Made by a program: the position numbers and the translations under genes | Assembly: GCF_001632365.1 (NCBI RefSeq) | Contig: NW_024468513.1 | Location: 987,167-1,051,166, forward strand | Reading direction: 5' to 3' | From: Laetiporus sulphureus 93-53 | Taxonomy: Eukaryota > Basidiomycota > Agaricomycetes > Polyporales > Laetiporaceae | DNA length: 64,000 bases | In this document: positions 16,591-29,158 of the stretch, piece by piece | Position numbering within the stretch: position 1 is the stretch's first letter | How the letters are laid out: each line of letters opens with the position of its first letter | The notes under the pieces: model-generated | What the model was told of the DNA's origin: nothing | The model's database searches: none | Seen by the model: only the letters and a program-made list of their open reading frames with translations

Positions 16591-18381
16591 ATGCCTCATT
16601 CTTTTATGTCGACGCCGAATACTTTGCAAAGGGCCGTCAGCACTCGCACATCTGTCGCGTACAGTGCACTGGATGTTTCAGACTCGTCTGTTGAGGTTGT
16701 GAGCACCCTTCCAACATCGGAGAATGCAACCCTTGTTACTCCACCGACCAGGTCGGAACAATCTGTTATCCCCCTCGCCGACATGTCTTTCATACAACCT
16801 GGGGACTCCCCGTACGATACTCCAGAATTAACAGCAAACAACGACGGGAACAGGCACTTCGACCGCATGGCACATGCTTCGCCGACTATGTTGGAGTTAC
16901 GGAAAACCCTGTCGCGCATGCGGTCGTGGACGCGAAAGCTCTCGAAGCTGTCTTGGACCTTCTTGGAACGACATTGGATCACAACCTCAATCGTGGTCAT
17001 GGTTTCAATTGTCGCCATCAGCATGGCCATTGGCTGGTCGTTACGACTACGCTTCTTTAAGGCTGAAACTTTTCCTCCATTTATAAATTCCACTAACGAT
17101 GTAAGTGCCCATTGACTTGTGTCGCCGATATCGTACTCACGATTGATGCGAAATGATGCACAGATCCTGCTGAGTGCAAACTTGATCTCGATAGATCCAG
17201 TTGGGCAGACGATGATGATCGATTGGGCTATTTATGATGATGTGCAACAAGAAGGTGACTGCCAGGACGTCAATATCTACATCGACCAGTAAGTCTGAAT
17301 CTATGTAAGTGACCAGGGACAATTATGTGTTAAATACACTTGAGGTCTTCAGGAATCAGTTACGGACCGGTTCAATATCCAGTTCTCCTTTTGACAATGA
17401 GAAACCTTCCCCGATATTCTTCGTCAATTGCACCGACTACCTGCTCCAAACTTATGGAGGTGACTTTCGGTTCAATTCTTTAGAGTTCCGCACGCAAATC
17501 GCTATCTCGAATCTATGGCGGACAGCACAAGACTACCCATTTGACAAGTAGGTGTTGCGTGTCATTCAGATAGATGGAATTGACTGTTCAATTCAGATAT
17601 TATGCACAGATAACCCTTTTCGCTCAGACTCCAGAGAATGTCACTGTCCCCATTGGAATTGACGAAACGACGGGAATTGCTGTGTGAGTTCACGGCGAAA
17701 CCCATGTAACTCGATTCATGAACGGAACCACACAGGGGATATAATGCAAAGTTCGACACGATAGATTCCTCCTACGGTCCGCACGGTGAACTCGTCGCAT
17801 CACTCACAATCACCCGGGGTCAAGTAATCCGGATTTATGCTATCCTCATTGTGCTTTCAATTTGTATGAGTTATTTCATTCTTAGTGTGAAGAGAACATT
17901 GCTTGACAATCTGGTGAAGGGCTCGTCACTTTGACGTTCGTCGCGACCTGCGTCATTACAGTCGCTTTTGGCAAAGGCATCAAACCTGATATTCTGGTTG
18001 TTCCCGTTGGTGCCCTATTCGCCTTTACACAACTTCGGAGCACAATGCCCGGCGCTCCTTCAGGATTCGGTACGTATGCGCCGTGTCAACTATTGGCTGC
18101 CACTAACCCGTCATCTCAAGGTGCTGATATCGGTACGTCTAATTTCGCTGGGTCTCGCGTACCGCCAACTTAGCAGCCATCAGACTTCATGGGCATTCTG
18201 CCGTGTCTTGCGTTGATGACGCTGGCGGTGCGCGTGTTTTCTCGTGCACCTCGCGAACTGACTGGTTGATGTTGCAACTCAGTCTGTGTTCATGAGCGCT
18301 GTGTTCCTTTTCCGTCGCAATCCCGAGGACGATACCGATCGGTGGAAGAAGCTGGTCTCGTCGCATGGTCCATTGGTCTAG
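16591..18381 (+). CDS. DUF4436 multi-pass membrane protein
   Basis: A Ser/Thr-rich cytosolic-looking N-terminus (MPHSFMSTPNTLQRAV) leads to a transmembrane segment (SIVVMVSIVAISMAIGWSLR, about residues 135-155). A predicted extracellular or lumenal domain follows, with possible N-glycosylation sites and repeated YPFDKYYAQITLFAQTP-type strand motifs. Three further hydrophobic helices form the C-terminus (VIRIYAILIVLSIW, then FVATCVITVAFGKGI, then LPCLALMTLAVSVFMSAVFL). A PGAPSGFGADIDFMGI loop precedes the last helices, and the end is WKKLVSSHGPLV. This order is typical of the DUF4436 family, common in fungi and actinobacteria, whose biochemical role is unknown. About seven short introns. Confidence 0.88.
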
Positions 18382-19013
18382 GAGTTATCTGAAGCAGGTC
18401 TCAGCGTTTCCTGTGATAGCCTATTATTAGACTGTTTTCCTACCATGGCTCCAAATGAAGACGGCGTAGAGCCAGTAATCATCCTGAGGATACTGTTCTA
18501 TTAGCATCTAATGTCTTGGACGTATATACAGTAGTTTCCAAGTATAATGTCAGTCACGTTCTTGAATTCATCGCTCTCGCAACCCATGAACTTTGGGAAC
18601 AACTGCAATTGGCAGAGGATGGACTTTGGCAAGTAGTAGTAGTCTGAGATACAAATTGGAGTAATCAGCCTCAAGCCACTCAAAGCTCCTCGAACGGTCG
18701 GTCGGTAAAGAGGCTAGAATATGTACACTTTGCAAACACTGGCACGAGACATTTCCCATCGAACAGATTAGATTTCACATGAGTCATCGTAGAGCTTTGA
18801 AGCGAATGAACGTGGTTCCAAAGTCCGATACACTAACACTGGTAGCGTGTCGTATCGATATCGTCCAGTGTTGCCGCTCGCCATGTAGTACCACTGTATA
18901 AGGGTCATAGGTTGCTAGGGTTAGGCAATACAAGTTGATCCTGTAATTCATGGTTGTACAGTGCATAAACTGTAGCTGTAGGGTGTCCTGAGCGCTTGTT
19001 ATAACAGCAGCAA
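18382..19013. other. Gap between convergent genes
   Basis: About 630 bp between the stop codons of the DUF4436 gene (+) and the CASP gene (-). It must contain both 3' UTRs. No coding evidence was seen. Confidence 0.4.
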
Positions 19014-22000
19014 TCACGAGCCGTATGGACTTGGCTGCCTCTGCAGCTGCGTCCCGGACGACACAGTACACTCATACGTGGTGAACATGACGAGAACGTG
19101 GAGAGCGATAGCGTAGCAAATGAAGGCTGTCCGTGTTCGTCGATTGCCGAGAATGGCACGAGTAAGGACGAGCACACCGCGCTCCAAGGGATTGAGGGAC
19201 TCGTAGGCTCGCGTTGCTTCCTGCACTATGAATGAATAACTGAAGTTGTTACATCAGTATAAGACGCACGCACCCTCCCCCTGAACGCCTGGAAAGGATT
19301 CATAGCCTCCTCGCTTGAATGACCGTCAGAAAGCGATATACCTGTATGGGGCAACACTCACTATCTCGCGCGGTATTTGCTCATGTCATCAGAACGCCCC
19401 GCACCATTAGATGTCAATGGATTGAGCGTCGATGGCCGCACTGCTGCATCCTCGCGGTAGCTCTGCATGTAACGAACCTTCTCATACAATTTGAGGTTGT
19501 CCGCTTGCAAGCTCTTCACCTAATTACAGTTACGCAGGTTATCTCGTTGGCTGCTTGCACGATGGGACGATGAGCCGACTCACTTCTGCTCGAAGTTCCG
19601 ATATGATGTTGAATTGCTTGCGTAGCTCCTTACCATCCATCCATATGTAAGACAGATGTAGCAATCCGTCGCGAGGAGACATACCTCCTCCAGCTCGGCA
19701 TTTCGTTGCCGGAAGCGATCCCTCTGGCTTGTCACAATCGGTAGAATAGTCGTATCCGCTGAGGATGCAAAGGGAATTGGTGTCGTCCTGGCCGATGAGT
19801 CCTGAGATCTCACATGAGCATCCTAGAGCGCAAGTTATGACAATATCGCACTCACGCTCGTCTTCTTTCCAAGATCAAGGCCAGCCAACATGTCGATTGA
19901 GCCCATGCTGGCGATATCCGAGGAGCTTGCCACACCGCTGATGTCGCCGCTACCCTTACGCTGATCCATCTCTAGAAGATCGTTCTCCAGCTTCTCATTC
20001 AAGACCTTCTGCTTATCTAGCTCGGACTGAGTAGCATCCAGTTGCGCTTGCGCTGCTTGTAATGATGCCTCAAGTTCGCCGTGAAGAATCTGCATGAAAC
20101 GCACACGAGCGATCAGAACCCTGTCTGCCCATATATAGGGGCCTCATCAGCTCACTCTGAATTTGGTCAGCTCCTCTTGGATCCGCTTATTCTTGGTCGC
20201 GAGCAGAACCTCAAGGGACTTGCCACGCCTAGCGTTCGCCTTGTCCGCGTTCGGATCGGGAAGATGCAAGCCTAACGCGTCATCGCTGCCATTTACAGTT
20301 ATTCCTTCGAGTTCCTCGTCTTCTTCCAGCCCAGCGAACTCGACATACTGCGGTGATACCAATACTCTTAGTTACCGAAAACGGTACTTACGTTGAATTC
20401 TGAGTACGGACCTTCATTATCTCGAGCTCTCGCCTGATCTCGTCATAGTCGTTGTATTGTTTGAGCTTCTGTCGCAACTGTTCCATCTCGCTGGACTATT
20501 CGACCATACGGGTTGTCATTTCAGCTGAGGACACAATCTAGGCAGAGACCAACGGCACCTTCTGCTGAAGGTCTTTGCCGACCTCTTCGAGCTTCCTCGC
20601 CGCGGCTGCCTGTGCTTCTGCTGTAGCTGTCTTCTGTGCCTCCAGGGCTTGGGAGAGCCGGTCGGTCTCAGATTCCAGCTCTGTGACCTTTGCTTCGAGA
20701 TCTTTCACTCTTGATAACGTTTATGATTTCCGATACTTTAGATGCTGTAGTTGTGCGCTGTATTGGAAATGGCTAACCTGTCCGCATTTTCGTTGCCGCT
20801 CTTGATGGCCTCGATCTCAGCGCGCAACAGCTCCTGATGGGGAATGGTGTGAAAAATTGCAGAGGCAGCGACGGCGCAGCAGACGCACATTTCGTCGCTC
20901 GACGGTGGCGACGCGGCTATTTGCTTGCTCCAGGTCGGCCACCATCATGTCCAAATCTGCAAGCTTCGCGACGACCTCTTGGTCTGCGAGAAGCGGCTCA
21001 AGTCAACTGTATACCACAGATACATCATGAATGGACGGACCTTGTCGCTGAGAATGGTCGAATAGCTTAGCCTGGTTGGACTCGTTTGACATACGCAGTT
21101 GCTTAAGTTGAGTCTTCGTCAGGGCAATTTGACGCTGGAGATCCTGCTCGCTGGTATGCATTTATGCAACTATCGGAATGAAACTCTATATGAAGGTTCA
21201 GAATACGCACCGCTCCTCGTAGTTCCGTATTTTCTCATCGTATGTAGCATTAAGCTCATTCTCTTTTTGAGCGACTTTCTCTTGGATCATCTCTTCCATC
21301 TAGCATTGCGATGTATGGGCCGCAGTTCGGCGAAGTGGCTAGAACGAGCCGCACCTTTTGCTCAAGCTGCTCAATACGCGCATCTGCTTTCTTCTTGGCG
21401 ATTTCAAAGGAGGAACACTCGTTGACACGTTTGCGGAGCTCGGCATTTTCTTCGCGCGTACGCTCGAGTGCAATCTCCAGCTCATGGGTTTCGGCTACCT
21501 TGACTGTCTGATCCTAAAAAATATAGCTTTGATACCAGCCTCTCGTGAAGTACAACCTTTCCTCACAACAGCGGCTTCAAGCAGAGGATACGGGTCAGGT
21601 GCCTCGGCGAGGACCTTATACATGTTCAGAAATGCATTCTCGGCAACCTTGGAGCGCTTGGTGAGGCTGTCAATCTCCGTCTGGTAGGCTGAACGTCGGA
21701 TGATATTATGCACAATGTTACATAGTTATAACGTGTTGTAAACAGCGTACCCTTCAGCAAGCCTTTGAAGGCGGTGAGTTTCTCCTCATCCGGGATCTTC
21801 TTGAACTCTACAATCAATGCGATGAGTCTGTCACTTGTATGAGCAATCAAGGATTTCACCTTTTGTCCTGTCCGCCAAGGCTTTACGACCAACAACACTC
21901 TCCTTTTGGTTCTCTACAACTTCAATGCCTTGAGCATCAAGAGTCTTTTGAAGCTCGGACAAGTTGATGTCTGTAACATCGACGCAACCAGCAGGTATCC

Positions 22001-22089
22001 TCTTAATCCCTTGATCAAGATAATATCGCAGAACACTTGCCCTTCCATGTTGCCAATGCTCCGGAGAAATTCTGCTCGGGAGAGGCCAT
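19014..22089 (-). CDS. COY1: Golgi coiled-coil membrane protein CASP/COY1
   Basis: Starts [16 protein letters not shown], then [35 protein letters not shown] and [18 protein letters not shown]: the conserved CASP N-terminus. Next is [20 protein letters not shown], then several hundred residues of heptad coiled coil rich in Glu/Gln/Leu/Lys. The C-terminus has the family hallmark: [20 protein letters not shown], then [18 protein letters not shown] (tail anchor) and TTYECT. CASP/Coy1 sits in the Golgi membrane by its C-terminal helix and acts as a tether in intra-Golgi vesicle traffic. More than ten introns. The first is a GC-AG intron (21971-22049) whose removal restores the [10 protein letters not shown] junction. 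Confidence 0.93.
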
Positions 22090-22432
22090 GCCGACTATAA
22101 CTCAAATGCTGCGAGACGCGTCGCAGATACCAGATATGACTATAGGCTCTTCCAGCTTGCGAGAGCAGCACAGAGCAATTGAAAGTAGTGACAAGCCACC
22201 AGTTAAGACACGCTTCTGAATAGTATGCAGCTCTTATCCCCAGCGCAGCGGGGGCAGTGGCGAGACATGTAGGCGGCGGCGAGCACGCGTTGTCCAAGAA
22301 AGGCAAGTCATGGGCGCTCGGCACAATCGACAGCACCGTGAAATATTGCAGCATTCGCCGTGCACCGTCGCGTCCAAGTCTGCTATCCAGCTCTCTCCGT
22401 TCGCTGCTGTCCTCGTTGTCTCTGGCGGTAGC
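22090..22432. promoter_or_regulatory. Bidirectional promoter region, CASP / uS9m
   Basis: 343 bp between divergent start codons. On the minus strand an open frame continues across this gap and the uS9m coding strand, but it is an antisense shadow. No motif could be assigned. Confidence 0.4.
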
Positions 22433-23644
22433 ATGAACATTGCAAGAGCCAGAAATGCCATAGCCTCTGCCGTGCGCAGTCGTTCTTACACGACGATGTA
22501 CGTCCCCCCCGCCTCGCTCGAGAACGTCGCGTTCAGGAGAGCACCCCGCAAGCCCGTCCCCGAGTCCCCCAACTTCTACACCGGCCGCGCCACGTACTAT
22601 GACCAGATCGCTGCGCTTGAAACCGCGATACAGAGCGCTCGATCTGCACTGCAAATCCTCCAGCTCCTGCCCCTTCCTGTCTTCGCCCGCGCCGCCATCC
22701 CGCCCGCCCGCCATGTCTGGTTGACAAAGGATAGCCTGGCACAGATGTTGCATGCCCCAGTCAAGACGTCGCGGTATCGTCGTTTGGTGGGCCTGCTGAA
22801 CCAGCTCGACGAGTACAAGCGCATTGCAGAGGTTGCAGGTGTTGACGTGCTCGCGGAGAATGTTCATGACATCCTGGCCCTGTTCGAGCGTGCGAACAAG
22901 GAGGCCGTGCTGGCTCACGGAAAGCAGAAGCCTGTGAAGTTCGACGAGTATGGGCGCAGTTATACGATCGGTCGGAGAAAAGAAAGCACTGCTCGAGTGT
23001 GGGTCATTGCCGCACAAAACACCACCGACTCCTCGTCTGCATCGTCTTCTACGTCACTCGATACTGAAACGCCGCAAGAAACTATAGAACACCTGCCCGA
23101 GCCTACGTCCACCGTTATCTCAGCAGTGGACCACTCACCTATCGAGCCGGTGAAGGTCACCACCACGAACATTCTCGTCAACAGCACCCCACTTGTTCAG
23201 TACTTGTATGTTTTGACGTTGCGATACTTTCTCCGAGTCTCATAAGTACACAGCCCCAATCCCGCTGATCGCGAACGCATCGTCCGTCCGTTCAGGCTCA
23301 CGGGGCTTGTGGGCGCGTATAACGTCTTTGCTCTTGTCCGCGGCGGCGGAACCACCGGCCAAAGCGGTGCAGTCAGTCTAGGTATCGCAAAAGCACTCGT
23401 GGCGCATGCCCCAGATGTCGAGTCATTGCTGAAAAAAGGTACGTGTCACTGCTCGTGCATGGCAGTCACCGGCTAAGGATGAATCGACGACTGTACCAGC
23501 GAAACTCTTGAGGCGCGACCCTCGCATGGTTGAGAGGAAGAAGACGGGATTGGCCAAGGCGCGCAAAGCGGTACGTGGAACTCATTTTCAATGCGAATGC
23601 TACTATTCACGCATCTTCTGCAGTACACCTGGGTCAAGCGGTGA
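22433..23644 (+). CDS. MRPS9: Mitochondrial small-subunit ribosomal protein uS9m
   Basis: The ATG at 22433 gives a basic presequence ([20 protein letters not shown]) typical of mitochondrial import. A mitochondria-specific helical region follows ([40 protein letters not shown]). The universal S9 fold starts at [16 protein letters not shown] and continues with [32 protein letters not shown] and [17 protein letters not shown]. It ends [20 protein letters not shown] then TWVKR, the tail that reaches the P-site tRNA in ribosomes. Three introns, the last splitting KA|YTWVKR. An earlier in-frame ATG at 22310 would bury the presequence, so 22433 is preferred. A Ser/Thr/Glu-rich insertion (about 23015-23150) within the S9 fold is an addition relative to bacterial S9. 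Confidence 0.94.
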
Positions 23645-24625
23645 AGTCGTTACGTTACTCATCGTTTATGGCGGCCCGTTGTACCCTCCGTGACTTGAAA
23701 GTCTCCATACATACAGCTGTGCTCTATCATAAAATCTGTGCTCTGCCTGCGAGTATGGATCGATAGTTGGAATCCGGTGGAACATCAAGTGAGCCGGCAA
23801 ACCCGATTGAGGTGCGCTGATATCGGATGAAAAGCAACGTATATTATCAGACCATTCGCAATGTACACGGACATAAACGGTCTACAACAACTATTGCCCT
23901 CTACTGCGATGTATTGCAGATACCGACGCAGATTTGCCCTTGTGAACGCGTCGATGAGAAGTTCTTCGGGCGCTAAGGCTGGCGAAGAGTTTTCTTGCGG
24001 ACAGTCCTTGATGATGTAGGACCTTGAGGAATATTTGTTAGTAACAACGCCTATTTCTACGAGACTTTAGAAGCAGATCGAGAGAGAGAGAACGTGGCAA
24101 GAAAAGTCAGCATTGCAGAAGTGCTAATAGTCATCAACTGGCCGAAACCATTAGACTGTTGAGCTTGATAATGTGATTGTTGTTCATCATAATAACTCGT
24201 TCGTTCTCTCCGCGAATCGACAATTGGTATAGAGGGAATACTCACTTAGCTATTGAATATTGAGGCCTGAGGACTCACTAAGAACGTCGAGGAGCGACAT
24301 CGGTAGGTGACTGTCGCAGACAAGAGTGCGAGCAAATTTATGATCAAGCGCTCAGCGCTCCTCGGATATCCCACGGTTCTGTGGCGGCAAATAACGACGG
24401 CTTGGTGGGTGATGCCGGAAGCGCCTAATAGTAGCATTTGAATCATCGTTACTATGTAAGGACAGAGCAGGGTGTTATCAGAGAGAATGTAAGGTAGATG
24501 CAAAGAAGTATGGATACAGTCAAGTCAGAGCTCGGAGATGAGGGCGAGAGCGAGCAAGGGTACAACCAGCAATAACCCAAGTGAAAGGTCGAAGGTAATA
24601 ACGTAAAACAACAAAGAAGAGTCAA
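23645..24625. other. Gap between uS9m and BRE1
   Basis: About 980 bp between convergent genes, holding the 3' ends of both. Apart from the tentative small frame at 24057-24300 (-), nothing recognisable was seen. Confidence 0.4.
24057..24300 (-). CDS. Tentative small hypothetical protein
   Basis: Weak candidate. ATG at 24300 gives MSLLDVL; a 71-nt GT..AG intron (24207-24278) would join it to RTSYYDEQQSHYQAQQSNG and a hydrophobic stretch (LMTISTSAMLTFLATFSLS), ending at 24057. A second possible 38-nt intron at 24023-24060 would extend the frame to about 23800, but it is shorter than the other introns in the window. The protein would be about 55 residues with one possible membrane helix. No family was recognised. 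It lies in the otherwise empty 1-kb gap between uS9m and BRE1. Confidence 0.25.
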
Positions 24626-27600
24626 CTACTGGAAGAACAACGTATGAACTTCTCCTTGCGAGAACGGAAGATTACATGCAGGGCATTTCCGCTGTCGAGT
24701 TGCTATCCGCGCATCTACGCATTGCCGGCAGAATGCTGCAGAACGTGGTATATTAACAAGATTACCAAGCGAGGCAAAGAATAACGTACAGTGCATACAC
24801 TTCGTAATAACGGTATTGCGCATATTCTGTCTGCAGGTCGAGCACTTCAAAATGCTCTAAAAACATTCACACGTGAATAGAGCTCAGCGGCTGCAGCTAA
24901 GAAAGCGCGCACCATGCATTTATCCACCTCGCTCTGCAGTTCTGCTTCCCTCGTGCCTGGATTGGTACTTTGGTGCTGCAAATTTGCCTTGAGCTGAGCC
25001 GTGAGTTGCTGCTGTTCATTTTTCAATGAGATGACAGCCTCCTCCTCTTTGCGCAAGTCTGCTCTTCTCCGATGTAGCTCCGTCCTAAGCGAGTCCATCT
25101 CCTTGTTATGCTGCATTATGAGATGGTGAGCCATAGCCAGCGGAAATGACAATCGTACGCACATTCGCAGATTGGACATGCGCAGTTTTGGCGCGAGTCT
25201 CCGACTTCGCAACCCTGACTTCAAGCTCGTCATTATAGTGCTTTAGTTCGTTCGTGTTCTGTCGCAACGTCTCCAACTCTTTCTCTCGATGGGCCTAACG
25301 ACCATACTACGTCAGAGTGCCGCAATTCCACAAAGAAATGGACTAACGAGTAGTGCCTTTTGAGCTTTCTCTGCCTCGAGCATTTTGTCCATGAGTTTTG
25401 TCTGTTTGTCAAACTTGCGCGACATGTTTTTGCGTTCTGACTCCAGTGCCTCTTTGTCTTTCATGGCCGCATAGAACTTGCTGTCCGATCTAGCTTTCTA
25501 TAGCATGCCATTGTATCGCCGTCGAGTTGCCATATGGGATAGAGCACGTACGTCTGATGTGCTTTTAGCCAGCCGCTCCTCTATGGCAGTCAGATCGAAC
25601 ACTTTCTCCTGGATACGCCGATCAAGCGTCTCCCATGCGGTAGATAATTTCTCGAGCTCTTCGTATGCTGCTTCCTCCGCCTATGATACAGACATTAGTA
25701 TGGCGACTCTGACGCTGATCCTGAGATGACGTACTTGAGCTCGCTGCTGCACTTGAAGACGTAACGTTTGGATCTCGTCTTCTTTTGACTGAAGTCGAGC
25801 AGACAATGCCTGCAGGTCGGCTGGGACTGAAGGAGAGCTATCGCCATACACGGATTGATACCGTTTCAGCTGCTGTTCAACGTTGGCTAACTTCTCTCGG
25901 GCTTCTGCTTCCGCCTTGACATGCTCTAACAACTGAGGTTGTTCTCGCTCCATTCGAGAGAGAGAGACTTCCAAAGCACCATTTCGAGCCTCTGCATCCC
26001 TACGATGAAAGTGACAGACATTAGTCGCTTTTTCGACCCGGCAGCATGAACGTTATACGTACGCGAGCCGTCCCTTAAGGTCTTGCACGTAACTCTGTGG
26101 CTCCTCTGGACTATCTCGCAGGAGGAATGATAAAAGATCACTGTCGCCAGCATCCGCGGCCAAACGAGCCTTGAGCCTAGTAATCTCCGATGCCATGATT
26201 TTGAGACGTTCCTGTGACTTCGCATTAGCTAGAATTTGCCAGAATCAAGAACAATTGAACATACAGAGCGTGCTTCTACAATGGCCTTCATCTCTTGGAG
26301 CGATTGCATCTTCACGTGATCTTTCTGCCTACGCTCGTTGAGCTCGGCAATTTGTTGGTCTCGGGACTCGCGAAGACGTATGATATCATGGTCCCTTTTC
26401 GCCACCATTGACTTCAGATCCTGTATCGCTGTCTCGTGTGCAGTCTATTTTACTCTTTAGAAAAGAACCGAAAGAATTATGAACAGGACTAACGTTCATG
26501 GATTCCACCAAATTCTGCTGGTCGATTTGTAATCTCTCTATATCCGCCCTCAGTGCCACAATCTCGTCCTGAGACTCGGCATTGATGCGTTCCAACTCAT
26601 TTGTTTTAGCTTCCAATGTCTTATAGGCAACAGATTCAACGATAGCTTTGTCTGACGGAGCTATGAGCTAACCAGTGAATTAGCAATCCGAAATCTGTGA
26701 AGGCAGAATACGCACCTGTTCACGTAGCTGTGCCACCTCTTTCTCGTATTGCAGGTTCTCTCCTCTAAGTTTATGGATTTCGAATAGACGAGCATTTGCA
26801 ACTTCAAGCCAACTATCAGAATCCGGCATATGAGCACCATTGATAACGTTCGAGGGTGGCTAAAGATACATTAGGGAAGCTTAAATATCAGATATGCTCA
26901 AGACTCCCACCAATTGGCCGAACCACTCACTGCTGGCGATGCCGGCGTCTCCGCAGATGAGTCCGTGACTATGAGATCTCCTTTCGAGTGGTCGTGCGGT
27001 GAAGATTTAGTCTGGCTTTGTATCCGGTCTATCCGCCTCTCGGCGTTAAGAAGAGCTTCGCGGAATTTGTCCCGTGTATCTTCAGCATCCTTGAGTCTGG
27101 TGCGTGTCAAGGACAATTCAGAACGCAAAGCGTAGCACTTGCCAGAGTATCAGGTATCTGGTGGAATTATACAACGCACGCAACTCACCTCAGTTTGCGC
27201 CCTCTGCAAATCTCGATATGCGTCACCGCTCGTCGACGACACAGCAGCCTGACCTCTCAATCTCATAAAAGCCCTCACGAGTTCGGACGTTGCCTGCATT
27301 TTGTTTTGCAAGGCATCTACGAACTTTGGATCCGTATCCTCGGAAATATGGGACGTTAAATCAAATAGATCTAATGTCGAGTCAGTTAAAACCTCGTATT
27401 TCTTCCCAGGAGAGCTCACCCTCAGTGCTGACATCGATCGGGGGGAGGTCTTCCGGCTTGACCAGCAATCGTATCGTGCCAATGATCTAACCTACAATGA
27501 GCGAAGGAGAACACCAACATGTACGAGAAAAGCACCTGTGCCCAGCATGCCTCCAATGCAGCTAGACCCGCTTCGCATGTACTTCGCCGCCGTTCGAGAT

Positions 27601-27883
27601 CAGCAACTCGAGCTTCACTCCTCTCGAATTCGCGCGAGTAGAACTTCATTCTTCTGTATATTGCTTCTTTCCGGAAAATCTGTTCGATTCGTGCATCAGA
27701 CACAATTTTATGCTCTTGAAAACCTTGGTGCACCTCCAGATTGTCACCCTCCTTAGGCTCATCAGCGGAGGATGTAACGCCATTAATCTGACCAATCGAC
27801 CCATGTTCACTGCTGAGTGCACGTTTCTTTGGGCGCAACTCATCCTCGTCCTCTGTATGCGGTCGCTTCTTCGTCTCTGACAT
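24626..27883 (-). CDS. BRE1: Histone H2B E3 ubiquitin ligase BRE1 (RNF20/40 type)
   Basis: The N-terminus has a bipartite basic nuclear signal (MSETKKRPHTEDEDELRPKK) and the conserved AIYRRMKFYSREFERSEARV block. A long coiled coil follows, encoded by many short exons. The C-terminal RING finger (C3HC4) reads LKCSTCRQNMRNTVITKCMH, then after an intron FCRQCVDARIATRQRKCPAC and NLPFSQGEVHTLFFQ. BRE1 works with the E2 Rad6 to monoubiquitylate histone H2B on transcribed chromatin, a prerequisite for H3K4 and H3K79 methylation. The length (roughly 800-850 residues once spliced) fits fungal BRE1. It is divergent from DUO1, with about 200 bp between starts. Confidence 0.93.
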
Positions 27884-28085
27884 TGCAGCGGAGAGGAAAT
27901 GAACGAACCGATCGAGGATGTGGTCGTCGCAGTCGTCGAGTGACTTAGCAGAACACCAGGCAGTCAGTCACAAAGAGGACTTGAAATTCGATCTCCGCCT
28001 TAGGAAATATGGCACGTGCGCGTCCTCGGAACTCGGAAGGCTGCGCCTGCGCCACCGACGCGACGACCCTCGGTCTAAGACTACC
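27884..28085. promoter_or_regulatory. Bidirectional promoter region, BRE1 / DUO1
   Basis: 202 bp between divergent start codons. It must serve both genes. No factor site identified. Confidence 0.4.
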
Positions 28086-29158
28086 ATGGACTCCCCCAAT
28101 ATTTCTGAGCTTAACCTGCAGGATGGTTCCCATCTACTCTCAGAGACCTCGCTAGTTCCTAACTCAATATCCAGCTCATCTCGAACAGAATCAGGCAGAG
28201 ATGATCTTCTTCTCTCTGACTTGTCGCTCTCAGATCATTCTGCCACTCGCCCACCACGTAAACCGAAATTCAGCCTACTGGCGAGACCACCCCATGATGA
28301 GAGCGCACTAGATACTGAGGAGGATGAGAACGGTGCTGCTGAGCAGACGATGACTCAGGAGGATGTTGAGAATGCAAGAAAGGTGGCGGAGAAGACGCGG
28401 GAGGAGAGGCTGCAACATGACTTGTTCATCCTGAGGAAACTCAACTCTGCTTTCGAGGTGTACAAGGAAGCGTTGATAGAAACAAAGTCAAGCACCGAGG
28501 TGAGTACGTTCCTGAAGTCGGGACCGCGGAGATAGTCTAATCAAGGCGCGTACATAGCGCGTCGCAGCCCAGATAGCCAATACCAATGCATTACTCGACA
28601 GATATGTCAAGATCCTCTCAAGATCAGAAGGTGTAGCCCGGTTGATTCTGGACGAACGCTGGCAAGGAGCCGGTGCGGTACGCACGGTGGCCAATCGCTT
28701 GTCATGATCTGACGGGATCTGTTAGGATGAGGAGGCTATCGAGCAAGAACGTCTGGAGACCATCGAACGTCTACGTCGTGAAGAAGAAGAACGCGTACTG
28801 GCTGCCCAACGAGAGCACGAACGGCTGGAACGAGAAGCAGAAGAACGTCAGAAACGTGAGGAGCGCGAACGGCTTGAGAGAGAACAAGCAGAACTGGCTC
28901 GGAAAGCTCCAAGGGGCAGTGGGGTGAGGGGGGTCAGAGGTACGAGAGCGTCGATGAGAGGAATGAGGGCAGCCTCCCGTGCCGGTGAGTGTGAAATGAC
29001 ATGCGTATCATCCAGCTCGCCAAATGAGTGTCGTTTCAGCAGGTACCACGAGCACCCGAGGCACGCGAATCATTCGAGGGTCTTCGATTGGCCGTCCGAG
29101 CTCTTCCACTATGACGCGGTCGGCCGGATCGACCAGTGGTGTCTCTCGAAGAATTTGA
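28086..29158 (+). CDS. DUO1: DASH/Dam1 kinetochore complex subunit DUO1
   Basis: Starts MDSPNISELNLQDGSHLL. The Duo1 core is EERLQHDLFILRKLNSAFEV, then YKEALIETKSSTERVAAQIA, NTNALLDRYVKILSRSEGVA and RLILDERWQGAGADEEA. It is followed by a strongly charged Glu/Arg helix (about 28740-28910) and a Gly/Ser/Thr/Arg tail ending GSTSGVSRRI. Introns at about 28501-28557, 28680-28724 and 28985-29041 are required for the frame. DASH rings couple kinetochores to dynamic microtubule plus ends. The basic tail may help microtubule binding; this is inference. Confidence 0.9.

Noticed and set aside
21914..23017. 367-codon open frame on the minus strand spanning the uS9m gene
   Set aside because: It is antisense to uS9m, whose presequence and S9 motifs are clear. 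Only its last part overlaps true CASP exons, in another frame.
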